The notes: generated by a model from the sequence alone, not told the origin. A DNA stretch of 45,277 nucleotides from a bacterium (GCA_021814695.1 JAKAHY010000001.1:1-45277); one strand, 5' to 3'; shown: positions 29,807 to 38,457, counted from the stretch's first letter. Program-made: numbers and translations.

Positions 29807-31753
29807 TTATTTGAGTCTATAAATAAAGATCGATGTTCCGGCTCTGGCGTAAGGCCCTATCGTTAACCACGGATATGTATCCGCTTGGTTTGCCACATAT
29901 CCTTCCGAAGGCGTGGCTTTTGCCGATTCTATTGTATTTGCCGAAATCGCTATCCAATTTATGCCTTGATCGGCCGGATTTCCTTTGGATGACCACCATG
30001 GAACGGCCTTGTTTCCAAGATAGTAACTGATATCACCTCCGCCGAAATAATCTACGGCGATTTTGTCTATGTGATTTTCTTCAACATAAGTTTTGAGGCG
30101 TTTAAGGTCCTGGCCCCAGTCGTAATTAGAGTCAGTGACGTGTTTATATCCGTTCCATACGCCTCCGCCGACTTCGTTAAAATATGACAGAAAATACGGA
30201 TAAGATATTATCACTTCTACTATCAGCCACAATGCCAGAAAGAGCACAATTATTGTTTTTAACGAACGGTTCAATAAATTTTTAAATGCCAGGGATATTT
30301 TTGCATACCAAAACTGTTGGTCATATATGCTGTCATTACTAAACCATTTCTTAAGAGAGAAGGTCGCCAGGATGTACATAAATGGAATTGTCGGCAAAAT
30401 GTGCCTAAAGCCGATGTTGAGAGTAGTGTGCATACTGTAGAGCCAGTAAAGTATAACCGTTGTCAGCATCATAAATATCCCGAAATTTGCGGATAAATAT
30501 GAAGAAATCAGATTTCGGCGGTGTTCTCTGGCATGAATAGAAAATCTCTTTAGGGCGAGGAATAATCCGATGCTAATGAGTATCAATGAGGGGAGAGTTT
30601 CTTTGAGCAGATAGATAACCGGGAAATAATACCACCAGCCATGGCCTCCGATTTGTCCCAGAAAGTAAGACGTATTGCCTCCGGCAGCTCTTTGAATAAC
30701 CATGAGTATTCCAAGCATATAATGCCCTATGGAACGGAATATCGGACTTGAGGACATCCAAATATCAATATCTGCCAGACAACGCATTCCTAGGCCATGA
30801 GGAGGGCATTTCTGCCACGTAGGATCGAAACCTCCTCCAAACGAGACTAGTATATTAGTGGTATCGGACTGCTGTCTTTGAATGGGGTAGTTTAGGGTGA
30901 AAAGTCCATAAATCATCCAAACCAGAATGTATCCGATAAGAAATATCAGGATTAAAGAAACAAAATGCTTCCACAGAATTTTAAAAGATTCTTTTGAAAA
31001 TATTTTATTTTGAGATTCTCTGGACTTGAGCCACCAATGGACAAGCATAAAAATAATAAAGAACGGCACCAGGAGAACTGTTGAAAATTTAAGAACTTGG
31101 GAAATTCCGAATACAATTCCCGCAATCCAGAGTTTTTTCTTGGAAGGTGAATCTAAATATGAGCTGTAGGCAAACAAGGCGATAAAAAATCCTAGAGCTG
31201 CACCGATATCCGTGGTGACATAATGGCCATGAGCTAATATGTTTGGAGAAAGTCCCGTAAACAGGGCGGGTAGTAAAGCCCACAATGGCCCCATAAGGCG
31301 TCTGGACCACCAATAAACAAACAATACAAGAAGAAGGGTGAGAATTATAGGAAATATTCTAGCTAAAAATAAAATAGTGTCGGCATTGCCGTCGTTTACT
31401 TTATAAATGAACTGGTTTCCGGAATCCCACTGGCCGTTAATATCGGTTTGCCAGGCCGTGCTTTGTAATGGAAAATTGAGGTTGAGCAGAAGAAGAGGAA
31501 GTGCCGCCAAAGCTTTTACCAATGGAGGATGCTCGGGATTAAGCCTGTAATCCAGATACCGATCATAACTATATCCTGCCGGAATGTGAGCCAGTTCATC
31601 CATTACCGCCGATTCTTGCGAAGATGCGCTTAGCATCAAGCCTGCCGATACGGCGATAATAACCACCAGAAGCCCTGCGCTTATTTTATTCAAAAAAGGC
31701 TTTTTATTATCGACCGTTTGCGCGCTCATCATTCCGGACAACAACGTTTGCAT
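29807..31753 (-). CDS. PMT/GT39-type membrane glycosyltransferase
   Basis: A protein of 648 residues with about a dozen membrane helices. After helix 1 comes MDELAHIPAGYSYDRYLDYRLNPEHPPLVKAL, the acidic first-loop motif of PMT/ArnT-type enzymes, and later HGHYVTTDIGAALG. Late in the protein SNYDWGQDLKRLKTYVEE precedes a soluble end. Such enzymes move a sugar from a polyprenyl-phosphate donor to protein or lipid at the outer face. Fits with the GT2 gene at 26065. Substrate unknown. The start at 31753 lies just after an AT-rich region shared with the divergent 31900 gene. Confidence 0.85.
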   Translation of the reverse strand: MQTLLSGMMSAQTVDNKKPFLNKISAGLLVVIIAVSAGLMLSASSQESAVMDELAHIPAGYSYDRYLDYRLNPEHPPLVKALAALPLLLLNLNFPLQSTAWQTDINGQWDSGNQFIYKVNDGNADTILFLARIFPIILTLLLVLFVYWWSRRLMGPLWALLPALFTGLSPNILAHGHYVTTDIGAALGFFIALFAYSSYLDSPSKKKLWIAGIVFGISQVLKFSTVLLVPFFIIFMLVHWWLKSRESQNKIFSKESFKILWKHFVSLILIFLIGYILVWMIYGLFTLNYPIQRQQSDTTNILVSFGGGFDPTWQKCPPHGLGMRCLADIDIWMSSSPIFRSIGHYMLGILMVIQRAAGGNTSYFLGQIGGHGWWYYFPVIYLLKETLPSLILISIGLFLALKRFSIHAREHRRNLISSYLSANFGIFMMLTTVILYWLYSMHTTLNIGFRHILPTIPFMYILATFSLKKWFSNDSIYDQQFWYAKISLAFKNLLNRSLKTIIVLFLALWLIVEVIISYPYFLSYFNEVGGGVWNGYKHVTDSNYDWGQDLKRLKTYVEENHIDKIAVDYFGGGDISYYLGNKAVPWWSSKGNPADQGINWIAISANTIESAKATPSEGYVANQADTYPWLTIGPYARAGTSIFIYRLK

Positions 31754-31899
31754 ATTTAATAATATTTATTTAATTATTTATTTTTATGGTTAATACTAAC
31801 AAACAAAAGAGGATACAACATGAGAATTTACTCCTGATATGCGTTTACGTGTATAATTATACTACATTCCGGGAGATTAGTTGATCGGATATTGTAAAA
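31754..31899. promoter_or_regulatory. Divergent intergenic region
   Basis: 146 AT-rich bases between the GT39 gene (minus) and the 31900 gene (plus). A plus-strand TATAAT is at 31852-31857 with a weak TTTACT/TTACTC about 18-19 bases upstream. I see no strong minus-strand promoter. Confidence 0.45.
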
Positions 31900-32256
31900 A
31901 TGATACTACCTTCTTATTCTTCTTATTATTGGACTCAGCACGCCAAAGCCAAAATGGCTTATTACAAGTTGTCCGAAAATCGCGTTCGGAGGGTTATTAA
32001 AAGTCCGCTGAGAATTGAGGAGGGGGTTGCGCCCGATACGATTGCATATATGCAGCCGGTTTCTTATAAAACCAGAAATGGCCAAAAGATTTGGAGCCAG
32101 GAGTTATGGGTAATGATTGCCCAAGATAATAAAAAAGATGCAAAGCATAAGATACGGGTTATTTCGGCCTGGAGATATCCCGGAATGACCAAACCGCAGG
32201 CAGCTCTTCCGAAGGCGATTTTGGATGAAATATCTCAAGCACTTGAAACAATTTGA
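31900..32256 (+). CDS. Small conserved-looking protein, DUF4258-like in plan
   Basis: A protein of 118 residues. It starts with WTQHAKAKMAYYKLSENRVRRVIKSP, the His-Ala-x-x-(R/K)-M pattern that opens DUF4258-type and RelE-like toxin folds, then a strand region (QELWVMIAQDNKKD) and the motif VISAWRYPGMTKPQAALP. I recall similar proteins in CPR genomes, unverified. No antitoxin gene is adjacent. Function unknown; it could be an RNA- or DNA-acting enzyme, but no catalytic residues are proven. Confidence 0.75.
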   Translation: MILPSYSSYYWTQHAKAKMAYYKLSENRVRRVIKSPLRIEEGVAPDTIAYMQPVSYKTRNGQKIWSQELWVMIAQDNKKDAKHKIRVISAWRYPGMTKPQAALPKAILDEISQALETI

Positions 32257-32339
32257 CGGTTACATCGTTTTGATATGTACGATAATCAAATCAAATAATG
32301 AATATCAGATTAATTACAATAAAAAAGCATTATTTTACT

Positions 32340-32449
32340 CACCTCGGAGTCCTTTTGCCCAGGTGATGTTTTGGCTGAATAATATAAACTAAAAACATCA
32401 AAAAATCCCCTAGGCAAGATGGCGCCGGGGGATTTTTAGCGCCATCTTG
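32340..32449 (+). ncRNA. Compact structured RNA region with interlocked stems
   Basis: A 110-base region with at least four pairings: CACCT/AGGTG (32340, 32361), GATGTTTT/AAAACATC (32365, 32392), AAAAATCCCC/GGGGATTTTT (32401, 32428) and CAAGATGGCGC/GCGCCATCTTG (32415, 32439). The last two interlock as an H-type pseudoknot or as mutually exclusive stems. TTGCCCAGG at 32355 can also pair with CCTAGGCAA at 32409, disrupting both. No known riboswitch class is recognised. It may be the 3' end of the 31900 transcript, a small RNA or a leader of the 32565 operon. Confidence 0.6.
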
Positions 32450-32459
32450 TATTAGTACT

Positions 32460-32465
32460 TTGACA
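32460..32465 (+). promoter_or_regulatory. Consensus -35 box before the radical SAM operon
   Basis: TTGACA lies just downstream of the structured RNA. I cannot find a good -10 at 16-18 bases, so the promoter is uncertain. Confidence 0.35.
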
Positions 32466-32564
32466 ATATTAAATAATCAAAATTGTTGCGCGGCTTTCTT
32501 GACTCTGAAACAAAAACGGCAGCACGGACAGCCTGGCAGAACCCAGGAGAGAGGAGTTCCTAAT

Positions 32565-32879
32565 ATGATAGCTCAAACACCTGAAGTCCACGGAATTATT
32601 TCATCTCTAATTCTCTTGATTCCGATATTTGGATTTTCTACTAATTCCATATGTGGGGGCGGTTCCCGATTTTCTAGAAATGAAAGTGATAAGCCAAAAG
32701 ATAATCAGAATGAGATTGACGAAATTAAAAAGGAGATTGAGTTTATTGGAGGAAAAATTAGTGGCATTCAGCAGCGCTATGGGATATTTGATGAGTATAT
32801 GCGCGACTCACTGGATTCTTTATATGAAAAATATAATCAACTCAAAGATAAATTGGCGAAGTTGCTGAGGAAACAATAA
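32565..32879 (+). CDS. Small coiled-coil protein coupled to a radical SAM enzyme
   Basis: 104 residues from the ATG at 32565 (MIAQTPEVHGIISSLILLIP). GAGAGGAG upstream is a strong Shine-Dalgarno sequence; the 35 extra codons of the ORF track begin on the -35 box. A hydrophobic segment (about residues 10-25) leads to TNSICGGGSRFSR, then a highly charged helix of about 60 residues with heptad-like spacing (NEIDEIKKEIEFIGGKISG...YEKYNQLKDKLAKLLRKQ). The stop overlaps the next start (TAATG), so it is coupled to the radical SAM gene and may be its substrate or partner; this is inference. Confidence 0.75.
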   Translation: MIAQTPEVHGIISSLILLIPIFGFSTNSICGGGSRFSRNESDKPKDNQNEIDEIKKEIEFIGGKISGIQQRYGIFDEYMRDSLDSLYEKYNQLKDKLAKLLRKQ

Positions 32880-33835
32880 TGAATGGGCCGAAATTTGCTT
32901 CCTGGGAATCAACGTTGAGATGCGATCTTAAATGTATCCATTGCGGATTATGTGCCGGGCCTGAATGTACAAATCTTCGCGGCCCGGAGCTTTCCACCGA
33001 GGAGGCTAAAGGAATGTTTGATCAGCTGGTCTCTCTTGGGGTGTCGAATTTGGTTATTTCCGGAGGAGAATTCACGACTCGTGGCGATTGTAAAGAACTT
33101 CTTGCCTTAGCTCTTGAACGGTTTGTGATGGTTCGCCAAATAAGCAACGGACTTTACGGAAAATATTTCTTTAAGCGGTTTGAGCCTATGGATAACTTGA
33201 ATCGTTATATTCTGTCTCTAAGCCTGGATGGCCTTGAACGAACACACGATGCAATAAGAAAAATGAGCGGTTCGTTTTGGCGGGTTATTGAAATATTAAA
33301 TGCAGATTCTCCAATCCAGAGGACGGTTATTACTACAGTTATGAGGGAAAATTTTCAGGAATTGGAAGATGTGTTCCAATTACTTATGAAATTATCTGTT
33401 CCGGTGTGGGCGATTCAATTAGGACTGCCGGAGGGAAGGATGAGCTCGGCTTCATTTATCGGTGAGGAAAAAATTAGAAGATTGGCTGATACGATTCTTG
33501 ATTGGCAAATGCGGGCCGAAGATGTTATGGAAGTCATTCCCGACGATTGTTTCGGCTATAGGCATTTAATGCGTTTCAAAAACCACTGGAAAGGATGCCA
33601 AGCGGGTAAAAATTTAATCACAATCCTTTCCAACGGCGATGTCACCGGATGCCCGACAACGTTTCATTCAATATGCGGCAATATTCGTGAAAATACATTG
33701 GAAGAAATTTGGAATGGGGATAAGATGAATAATTTCCGTTCCGAACTCCCAAGATGTTCTTCCTGCGACAATAAAATATGCCAAGGAGGATGCCGGGCAG
33801 TTAATCACGTATTCGGAAAACAATTTTGTTTTTAG
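32879..33835 (+). CDS. Radical SAM/SPASM-domain enzyme
   Basis: A protein of 318 residues. The radical SAM CxxxCxxC is Cys15, Cys19 and Cys22; LVISGGEFTTRGD is the GGE-type SAM-binding motif. The C-terminal SPASM domain has the seven-Cys pattern: C-x12-G-x4-C (GCQAGKNL...GDVTGC), then CSSCDNKICQGGC, with a last Cys two residues from the end, enough for two auxiliary Fe-S clusters. SPASM enzymes mature ribosomal peptides or protein side chains. No peptide-recognition (RRE) domain is visible. Translationally coupled to the 104-residue protein. The target is unknown. Confidence 0.88.
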   Translation: MNGPKFASWESTLRCDLKCIHCGLCAGPECTNLRGPELSTEEAKGMFDQLVSLGVSNLVISGGEFTTRGDCKELLALALERFVMVRQISNGLYGKYFFKRFEPMDNLNRYILSLSLDGLERTHDAIRKMSGSFWRVIEILNADSPIQRTVITTVMRENFQELEDVFQLLMKLSVPVWAIQLGLPEGRMSSASFIGEEKIRRLADTILDWQMRAEDVMEVIPDDCFGYRHLMRFKNHWKGCQAGKNLITILSNGDVTGCPTTFHSICGNIRENTLEEIWNGDKMNNFRSELPRCSSCDNKICQGGCRAVNHVFGKQFCF

Positions 33836-33837
33836 GT

Positions 33838-33862
33838 GAGGCGGAAATATCCGCCTCTTTTT
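33838..33862 (+). terminator. Intrinsic terminator of the radical SAM operon
   Basis: GAGGCGG-AAATAT-CCGCCTC, then TTTTT. Confidence 0.9.
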
Positions 33863-33894
33863 ATAATTTGATAAAATCGGTTGGTGATGATTAA

Positions 33895-35091
33895 ATGAAT
33901 AATATGGCAAAAGACAATTTATCGGAAAAAATAGACGAAATTTTAAGCCGGGGAGTAAATGAGGTTATTGATCAAAAGCACCTCAAGGAAAAGCTTCTTA
34001 GCGGAAAAAAATTGAGAATAAAGCTTGGAATAGACCCGACTAGCCCCAATTTGCATTTAGGACGTTCGGTGGCGTTTTTGAAACTGCGTGATTTTCAGGA
34101 GTTGGGCCATCAAATAGTACTTATTATCGGAGATTTCACCGGAGTAATCGGAGACACATCTGACAAGGAAAGTGAGAGGCCGATGCTTGATGATGAGACT
34201 ATCAAAGCCAATATGAAAACTTATGCCGAACAGGCGGGAAAAATTTTAGATATAAAAAAGGTGGAACTCCATCGTAATTCGGAATGGCTTGCAAAACTGA
34301 CTTATAAAGACATTGCAAAGCAAGCGGATATGTTTTCATTGTCGGAGTTTATCGCCAGAGAAAATATAGCCAAAAGAATTAAAGCCCAAAAACGGGTATC
34401 GTTGCGGGAAGTTTTATATCCTCTGATGCAGGGTTATGATAGCGTAGAAATAAAATCGGACGTTGAACTTGGAGGAACTGACCAGAGATTTAATTTGCTT
34501 GCCGGTCGGGAAATCCAGAGCCATTATAAGCAGGAACCGCAGGATATTATGATGCTAAACCTCATTGAGGGCCTTGATGGCCGGAAAATGAGCTCCAGTT
34601 GGGGCAATACCGTCAATTTGACTGATGCTCCCAATGACATATTCGGTAAAATTATGAAGGTGGGAGATTCGTTGATTATTAAATATTTTATTCATTGCAC
34701 GCGAGTGCCGATGGAAAAAGTAAAAGAATACGAAAAACGTCTTAAAAAAGGAGACAATCCGCGCGACGTCAAAATGGATTTGGCGCGTGAAATTACTTCT
34801 ATGTATTGGGGCTCAAAAAAAGCCGATGAGGCACAAAAGTTTTTTGTAATGGCATTCCAAAAACACGAAATACCCGAAAACATTCCGGAAATAAAAGCTA
34901 AAAAGGGAGTAACTTATTTTGATGTGCTTGCTGAATCCGGCCAATTTAGTAGCAAGTCAGAAATTTCCAGGCTATTTGAGCAGGGCGCTGTAAATATGCT
35001 TGAACCCGAAGAAAAGAATATCGGCAGAGAAGATAAAGTTGAGGGAGGAACTATCAAGGTTGGAAAGACTAAATTTTTCAGAATTAAATAA
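33895..35091 (+). CDS. tyrS: Tyrosyl-tRNA synthetase
   Basis: A protein of 398 residues; an ATG three codons downstream (33904) is an alternative start. The class I HIGH motif reads HLGR at residues 54-57 in GIDPTSPNLHLGRS, the KMSKS loop reads KMSSS (GRKMSSSWGN), and ELGGTDQRFNLLAGR is the tyrosine-site segment. The C-terminal S4-like domain has SKSEISRLFEQGAVN. It charges tRNA-Tyr. It follows the radical SAM terminator with a short AT-rich leader. Confidence 0.95.
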   Translation: MNNMAKDNLSEKIDEILSRGVNEVIDQKHLKEKLLSGKKLRIKLGIDPTSPNLHLGRSVAFLKLRDFQELGHQIVLIIGDFTGVIGDTSDKESERPMLDDETIKANMKTYAEQAGKILDIKKVELHRNSEWLAKLTYKDIAKQADMFSLSEFIARENIAKRIKAQKRVSLREVLYPLMQGYDSVEIKSDVELGGTDQRFNLLAGREIQSHYKQEPQDIMMLNLIEGLDGRKMSSSWGNTVNLTDAPNDIFGKIMKVGDSLIIKYFIHCTRVPMEKVKEYEKRLKKGDNPRDVKMDLAREITSMYWGSKKADEAQKFFVMAFQKHEIPENIPEIKAKKGVTYFDVLAESGQFSSKSEISRLFEQGAVNMLEPEEKNIGREDKVEGGTIKVGKTKFFRIK

Positions 35092-35107
35092 TATCTTGTC
35101 GGGTTGT

Positions 35108-35136
35108 TTGACAGATAGGGGCTAATTTTCTAATCT
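35108..35136 (+). promoter_or_regulatory. Promoter of the S55 protease gene
   Basis: TTGACA, 17 bases, TAATCT, then TTTC and ACAG: part of the TCAG-type set with one base changed. Confidence 0.8.
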
Positions 35137-35170
35137 TTTCACAGAACAACACAACTTACAGGAGGCTGAC

Positions 35171-37003
35171 GTGAAGCGGACGGTTCTGATTCCGGCCATT
35201 TTTGTCGTTCTTACTCTAGGACTTGCTCTCAATGTGAGTGCTAAAGTTTCTTATTGGAAGGCGGATGAAGTCAAAGCCGGCATGAAAGGATACGGATACA
35301 CGGTCTTTAACGGACATGATCGGGAAAAGTTCTATTTCAGGGTAACGGGACTTCAGGATACGGACAAAGGTGTCCAGTTCCTGGTTTCTGTTTGGAAAGA
35401 CGTCAAAGGCAAGGCCGTTCCGTTCAATATCGCATCGGGAATGTCCGGATCTCCGCTCTATATCAATGGAAAGCTTGCCGCGGCAATTGCTTCCGGATGG
35501 GAAACTGCGACCTCCGAGGGGACGGCCAGACCATTCCAGTTTATGTACGACGAAGCGGAACGCGCTATGCGTTTTCGTTCCATGTATCATGGAATTAAGC
35601 GCACGTTTTTCGACTCGATGTATTCGAATAACAGGAGATTGGGACCCGGATCCAGTATCAAAATAGGATATGTTACGGGTGACCAGGCGCTTTCGGATTA
35701 TTCCATGGGAACCGTTACGGCAGTTGACGAAGAAGACGGGACTATATTTGCGCTGGGACATACTCTTAGTACATCTTTCCGGAAAGACGCACCCAACGGA
35801 CCGGTATCGTACACGGCGTGGGAAGGCGGCGTAGCCGGGACTGTGAACGATGTCGGAGAAAAGGTTCCCGCATGGGATGCGACAAAGGGGGAACGCGCGC
35901 GGATTTGGTTTAACGGAGTTCACGGAGTTTACGGAACTTTAGACGAAATTGCCGAAGAAATTCCGTTTGTTATCGAGCTTGAGTCTTCGGGATATCATAA
36001 AAAAATCGAGTTGGGGATTCCTTATGGTACGACAACTTTGGGTTTTGCCCAGGTGGCAGTCGAGCGTTTTCTCGATACGTACGTGGAATCACTCGGAGAA
36101 ATTACCGTAGACGTCGATGGTTTTATAGACCTTGACGGCGGTCAGAAAATTCCGATTACCGAAAGATTTTCCCATTCAACTCTCGATTCGGATCCGTTCT
36201 CGAGTATTTTTCTCAAGAGAACCTATTTTTTCGGAAGTTTTTCCCAGATTCTTCTTGCCGACAACCACATAAGGTTTTCTGGATTGAAACTGATGTTCCG
36301 CGTGCAGCCATTGGGTCCGATTCTTACAATCCACAATGTCGTCGTTTTAAAACGGGTTGTAGCTCCCGGGGAGTTGTTGAACGTTGCCGTTCAGATTACC
36401 GAAAAAGGCAATCTCAAGACATCAGCCCGCAGATATGAACCTGTGATTTCCATCCCTATACCGGAAGATACAATTCCGGGTAATGGAAGGGTGATTGTAG
36501 AAACGGGAGAAAAATTCGTTAACAGAACGCAAGAAGCGGTATTACCGCCGGCAAATATTAACGGTCTTGTCAGAAACATTGTCCTCAACAACAGAAATAA
36601 CGCATCTTTTTACATTACGATTCTTGTGCCAAACAAAAGAGACGGGGTAAAAATGGATCGTATTGAAAAAGAAAACAAGGGCGATGTATGGCGCAAGCTT
36701 GGACCGGGTGAAACTCTCTTTGGCGGGTCTTGGAACGCACTGTCACCAATATGTATGGCGGCGCCATTGCCGGATGCAGTTATCATTTCCGATGACGACT
36801 CTGGTCGATACGGAATCAATTTTCAAATCGAACCGGTTCGGCGTACGGACTTTGGTCCGCTCGTCGATATCTTTCAATGGGTATTCTGGACCGTAGCAGC
36901 TTTCATGTTTCTTCTGTTTTCCAATTTCGTAGCCACAAAATATCATCGGCAGATTGACGGATTATGGGAGCGTGTTTCGCGAAAACTTCGGGGACTTAAG
37001 TAA
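35171..37003 (+). CDS. SpoIVB-like (peptidase family S55) membrane-anchored protein
   Basis: A protein of 610 residues starting at GTG, set by an AGGAGG Shine-Dalgarno sequence. A signal peptide (to about residue 24) is followed by an S55-type domain: SGMSGSPLYINGKLAAAIASGW with the likely nucleophile Ser in GMSGSP near residue 93, and FALGHTLST with the likely His near 197. A long beta-rich region without a match follows (to about 560), then a membrane helix at about 572-590 and a basic tail. SpoIVB is known from sporulating Firmicutes; a homologue here must have another role, for example regulated proteolysis at the membrane. The catalytic pair is inferred from motif position. Confidence 0.78.
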   Translation: MKRTVLIPAIFVVLTLGLALNVSAKVSYWKADEVKAGMKGYGYTVFNGHDREKFYFRVTGLQDTDKGVQFLVSVWKDVKGKAVPFNIASGMSGSPLYINGKLAAAIASGWETATSEGTARPFQFMYDEAERAMRFRSMYHGIKRTFFDSMYSNNRRLGPGSSIKIGYVTGDQALSDYSMGTVTAVDEEDGTIFALGHTLSTSFRKDAPNGPVSYTAWEGGVAGTVNDVGEKVPAWDATKGERARIWFNGVHGVYGTLDEIAEEIPFVIELESSGYHKKIELGIPYGTTTLGFAQVAVERFLDTYVESLGEITVDVDGFIDLDGGQKIPITERFSHSTLDSDPFSSIFLKRTYFFGSFSQILLADNHIRFSGLKLMFRVQPLGPILTIHNVVVLKRVVAPGELLNVAVQITEKGNLKTSARRYEPVISIPIPEDTIPGNGRVIVETGEKFVNRTQEAVLPPANINGLVRNIVLNNRNNASFYITILVPNKRDGVKMDRIEKENKGDVWRKLGPGETLFGGSWNALSPICMAAPLPDAVIISDDDSGRYGINFQIEPVRRTDFGPLVDIFQWVFWTVAAFMFLLFSNFVATKYHRQIDGLWERVSRKLRGLK

Positions 37004-37020
37004 CTGTAAGAAAATATCAG

Positions 37021-37057
37021 GATGTTCGTTGGTGCCCGCCATTGGGGCATCTTTTTT
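37021..37057 (+). terminator. Intrinsic terminator of the S55 gene
   Basis: GATG...CATC enclosing TGCCC/GGGCA, followed by TTTTTT. Confidence 0.7.
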
Positions 37058-37103
37058 ATAGTCTCATTTACAAAAGGCCTTATTTTGGAATAAACTGACT
37101 ACT

Positions 37104-38114
37104 ATGAAATTAAGCATCGGAATTGTCGGGTTGCCGAACGTAGGGAAATCAACGCTATTTAAGGCGCTCACTAAAAACGATATTTTAATAGCCAATTATC
37201 CGTTTGCTACAATCGACCCGAATGTGGGAGTTGTGGCCGTGCCTGACGAACGGTTGGATATCCTGGAAAAATTAAGTAAGTCGGCAAAAAAGATTCCGGC
37301 CGTCGTTGAATTTTATGACATTGCCGGACTCGTGAAGGGAGCAAGCGAAGGACAGGGACTTGGAAACCAGTTTTTGTCGCATATCAGGGAAACGGATGCA
37401 GTTGTACAGGTAGTGCGTTGTTTCGGGGCCGGTGAAGTCATTCACGTTGAAAACACGATAGATCCTTCACGTGATATTGATACCATCAATACCGAACTTG
37501 CGTTGCGGGATTTGGATACTGTCCAAAAAAGAATCGGAAAACTGGAAGGTGAAGCGAGAACGGGAGATAAATCCAAAATAAAAGAATTGGAGCTGATAAG
37601 ACAACTGGAAAAACAGCTTTCGGAAAACAAACCGTTGTATTTTCTTGGAAAAGAGATTACCGACAATCCTGTAGTAAAATCGCTTAATCTTTTGACCGCA
37701 AAACCTCAGATATTTTTATTAAACGGAAAACCGGAAGACGTGTCACAGGAGATAAAAAAAAGAATAAATGAAGATCTCAAGGCCGAATATATAATTTCCG
37801 ATTTAGGAGTTGAGCCGGATTTGGCTGGATTGATAAAAAAGGCCTATGAAATCTTGAATCTGATAAGCTTTTTTACTACCGGTGAAGACGAGACCCGAGC
37901 CTGGACTATAATCAACGGCTGGAAAGCTCCTCAAGCAGCCGGAACCATCCATACGGATTTTGAAAATAAGTTTATAAGGGCAGAAGTGGTGTTTTGGAAA
38001 GATTTGGCCGATGCCGGAGGTTGGCCGCAAGCAAAACAAAAAGGCAAGATTCGATTGGAGGGAAAAGATTATGTTGTTAAGGACGGCGATGTTATGGTTA
38101 TCAGGCACGGATAA
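37104..38114 (+). CDS. ychF: Obg-family GTPase/ATPase YchF
   Basis: A protein of 336 residues, slightly shorter than the usual 363. The P-loop is GLPNVGKST at residues 9-17; IANYPFATIDPNVGVV and FYDIAGLVKGASEGQGLGNQFLSHIRETDA are the switch regions. The G4 motif, usually NxxE in this ATP-preferring family, reads LLNGKPED. The C-terminal TGS domain includes FFTTGEDETRAWTI and the last KDGDVMVIRHG. It is a ribosome-associated stress factor. Confidence 0.94.
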   Translation: MKLSIGIVGLPNVGKSTLFKALTKNDILIANYPFATIDPNVGVVAVPDERLDILEKLSKSAKKIPAVVEFYDIAGLVKGASEGQGLGNQFLSHIRETDAVVQVVRCFGAGEVIHVENTIDPSRDIDTINTELALRDLDTVQKRIGKLEGEARTGDKSKIKELELIRQLEKQLSENKPLYFLGKEITDNPVVKSLNLLTAKPQIFLLNGKPEDVSQEIKKRINEDLKAEYIISDLGVEPDLAGLIKKAYEILNLISFFTTGEDETRAWTIINGWKAPQAAGTIHTDFENKFIRAEVVFWKDLADAGGWPQAKQKGKIRLEGKDYVVKDGDVMVIRHG

Positions 38115-38147
38115 AATTATAAAAAATAAGACCTATATTAATAGACT

Positions 38148-38441
38148 ATGGAAAAACTATCGGGATTTGGAAAACGTTTTACCGGTATGGCGGAAATAGA
38201 TCCCAAATATGATAATGATGAGCTTAGCCGGTACGAGATAGAAATATTAAAATCTTTTAAAGCCGGAGATTCGGTTGTCTTTAAACTTGAAGATGGGACT
38301 GTTGAGGATGGATGGATTTACTCCAGAACGGCATATAACGACAAAGATCAACTGACGGTTGTCGTTATGAACGAAAAAGACAGGGGCCAGCAAAAATATG
38401 TACGGCCAAAGAAATTTTTGGAATGGCAGAAAGGATTATAA
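38148..38441 (+). CDS. Small protein of unknown function
   Basis: 97 residues. The middle (VVFKLEDGTVEDGWIYSRTAYNDKDQLTVVVMN) looks like a small beta-barrel, and it ends KYVRPKKFLEWQKGL. It stands in line with ychF after 33 bases and has no promoter of its own that I can see, so it is probably co-transcribed. No family recognised. Its end faces the convergent GT39 gene with 16 bases between stops. Confidence 0.65.
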   Translation: MEKLSGFGKRFTGMAEIDPKYDNDELSRYEIEILKSFKAGDSVVFKLEDGTVEDGWIYSRTAYNDKDQLTVVVMNEKDRGQQKYVRPKKFLEWQKGL

Positions 38442-38457
38442 CAAAACCGCTTTTTTA

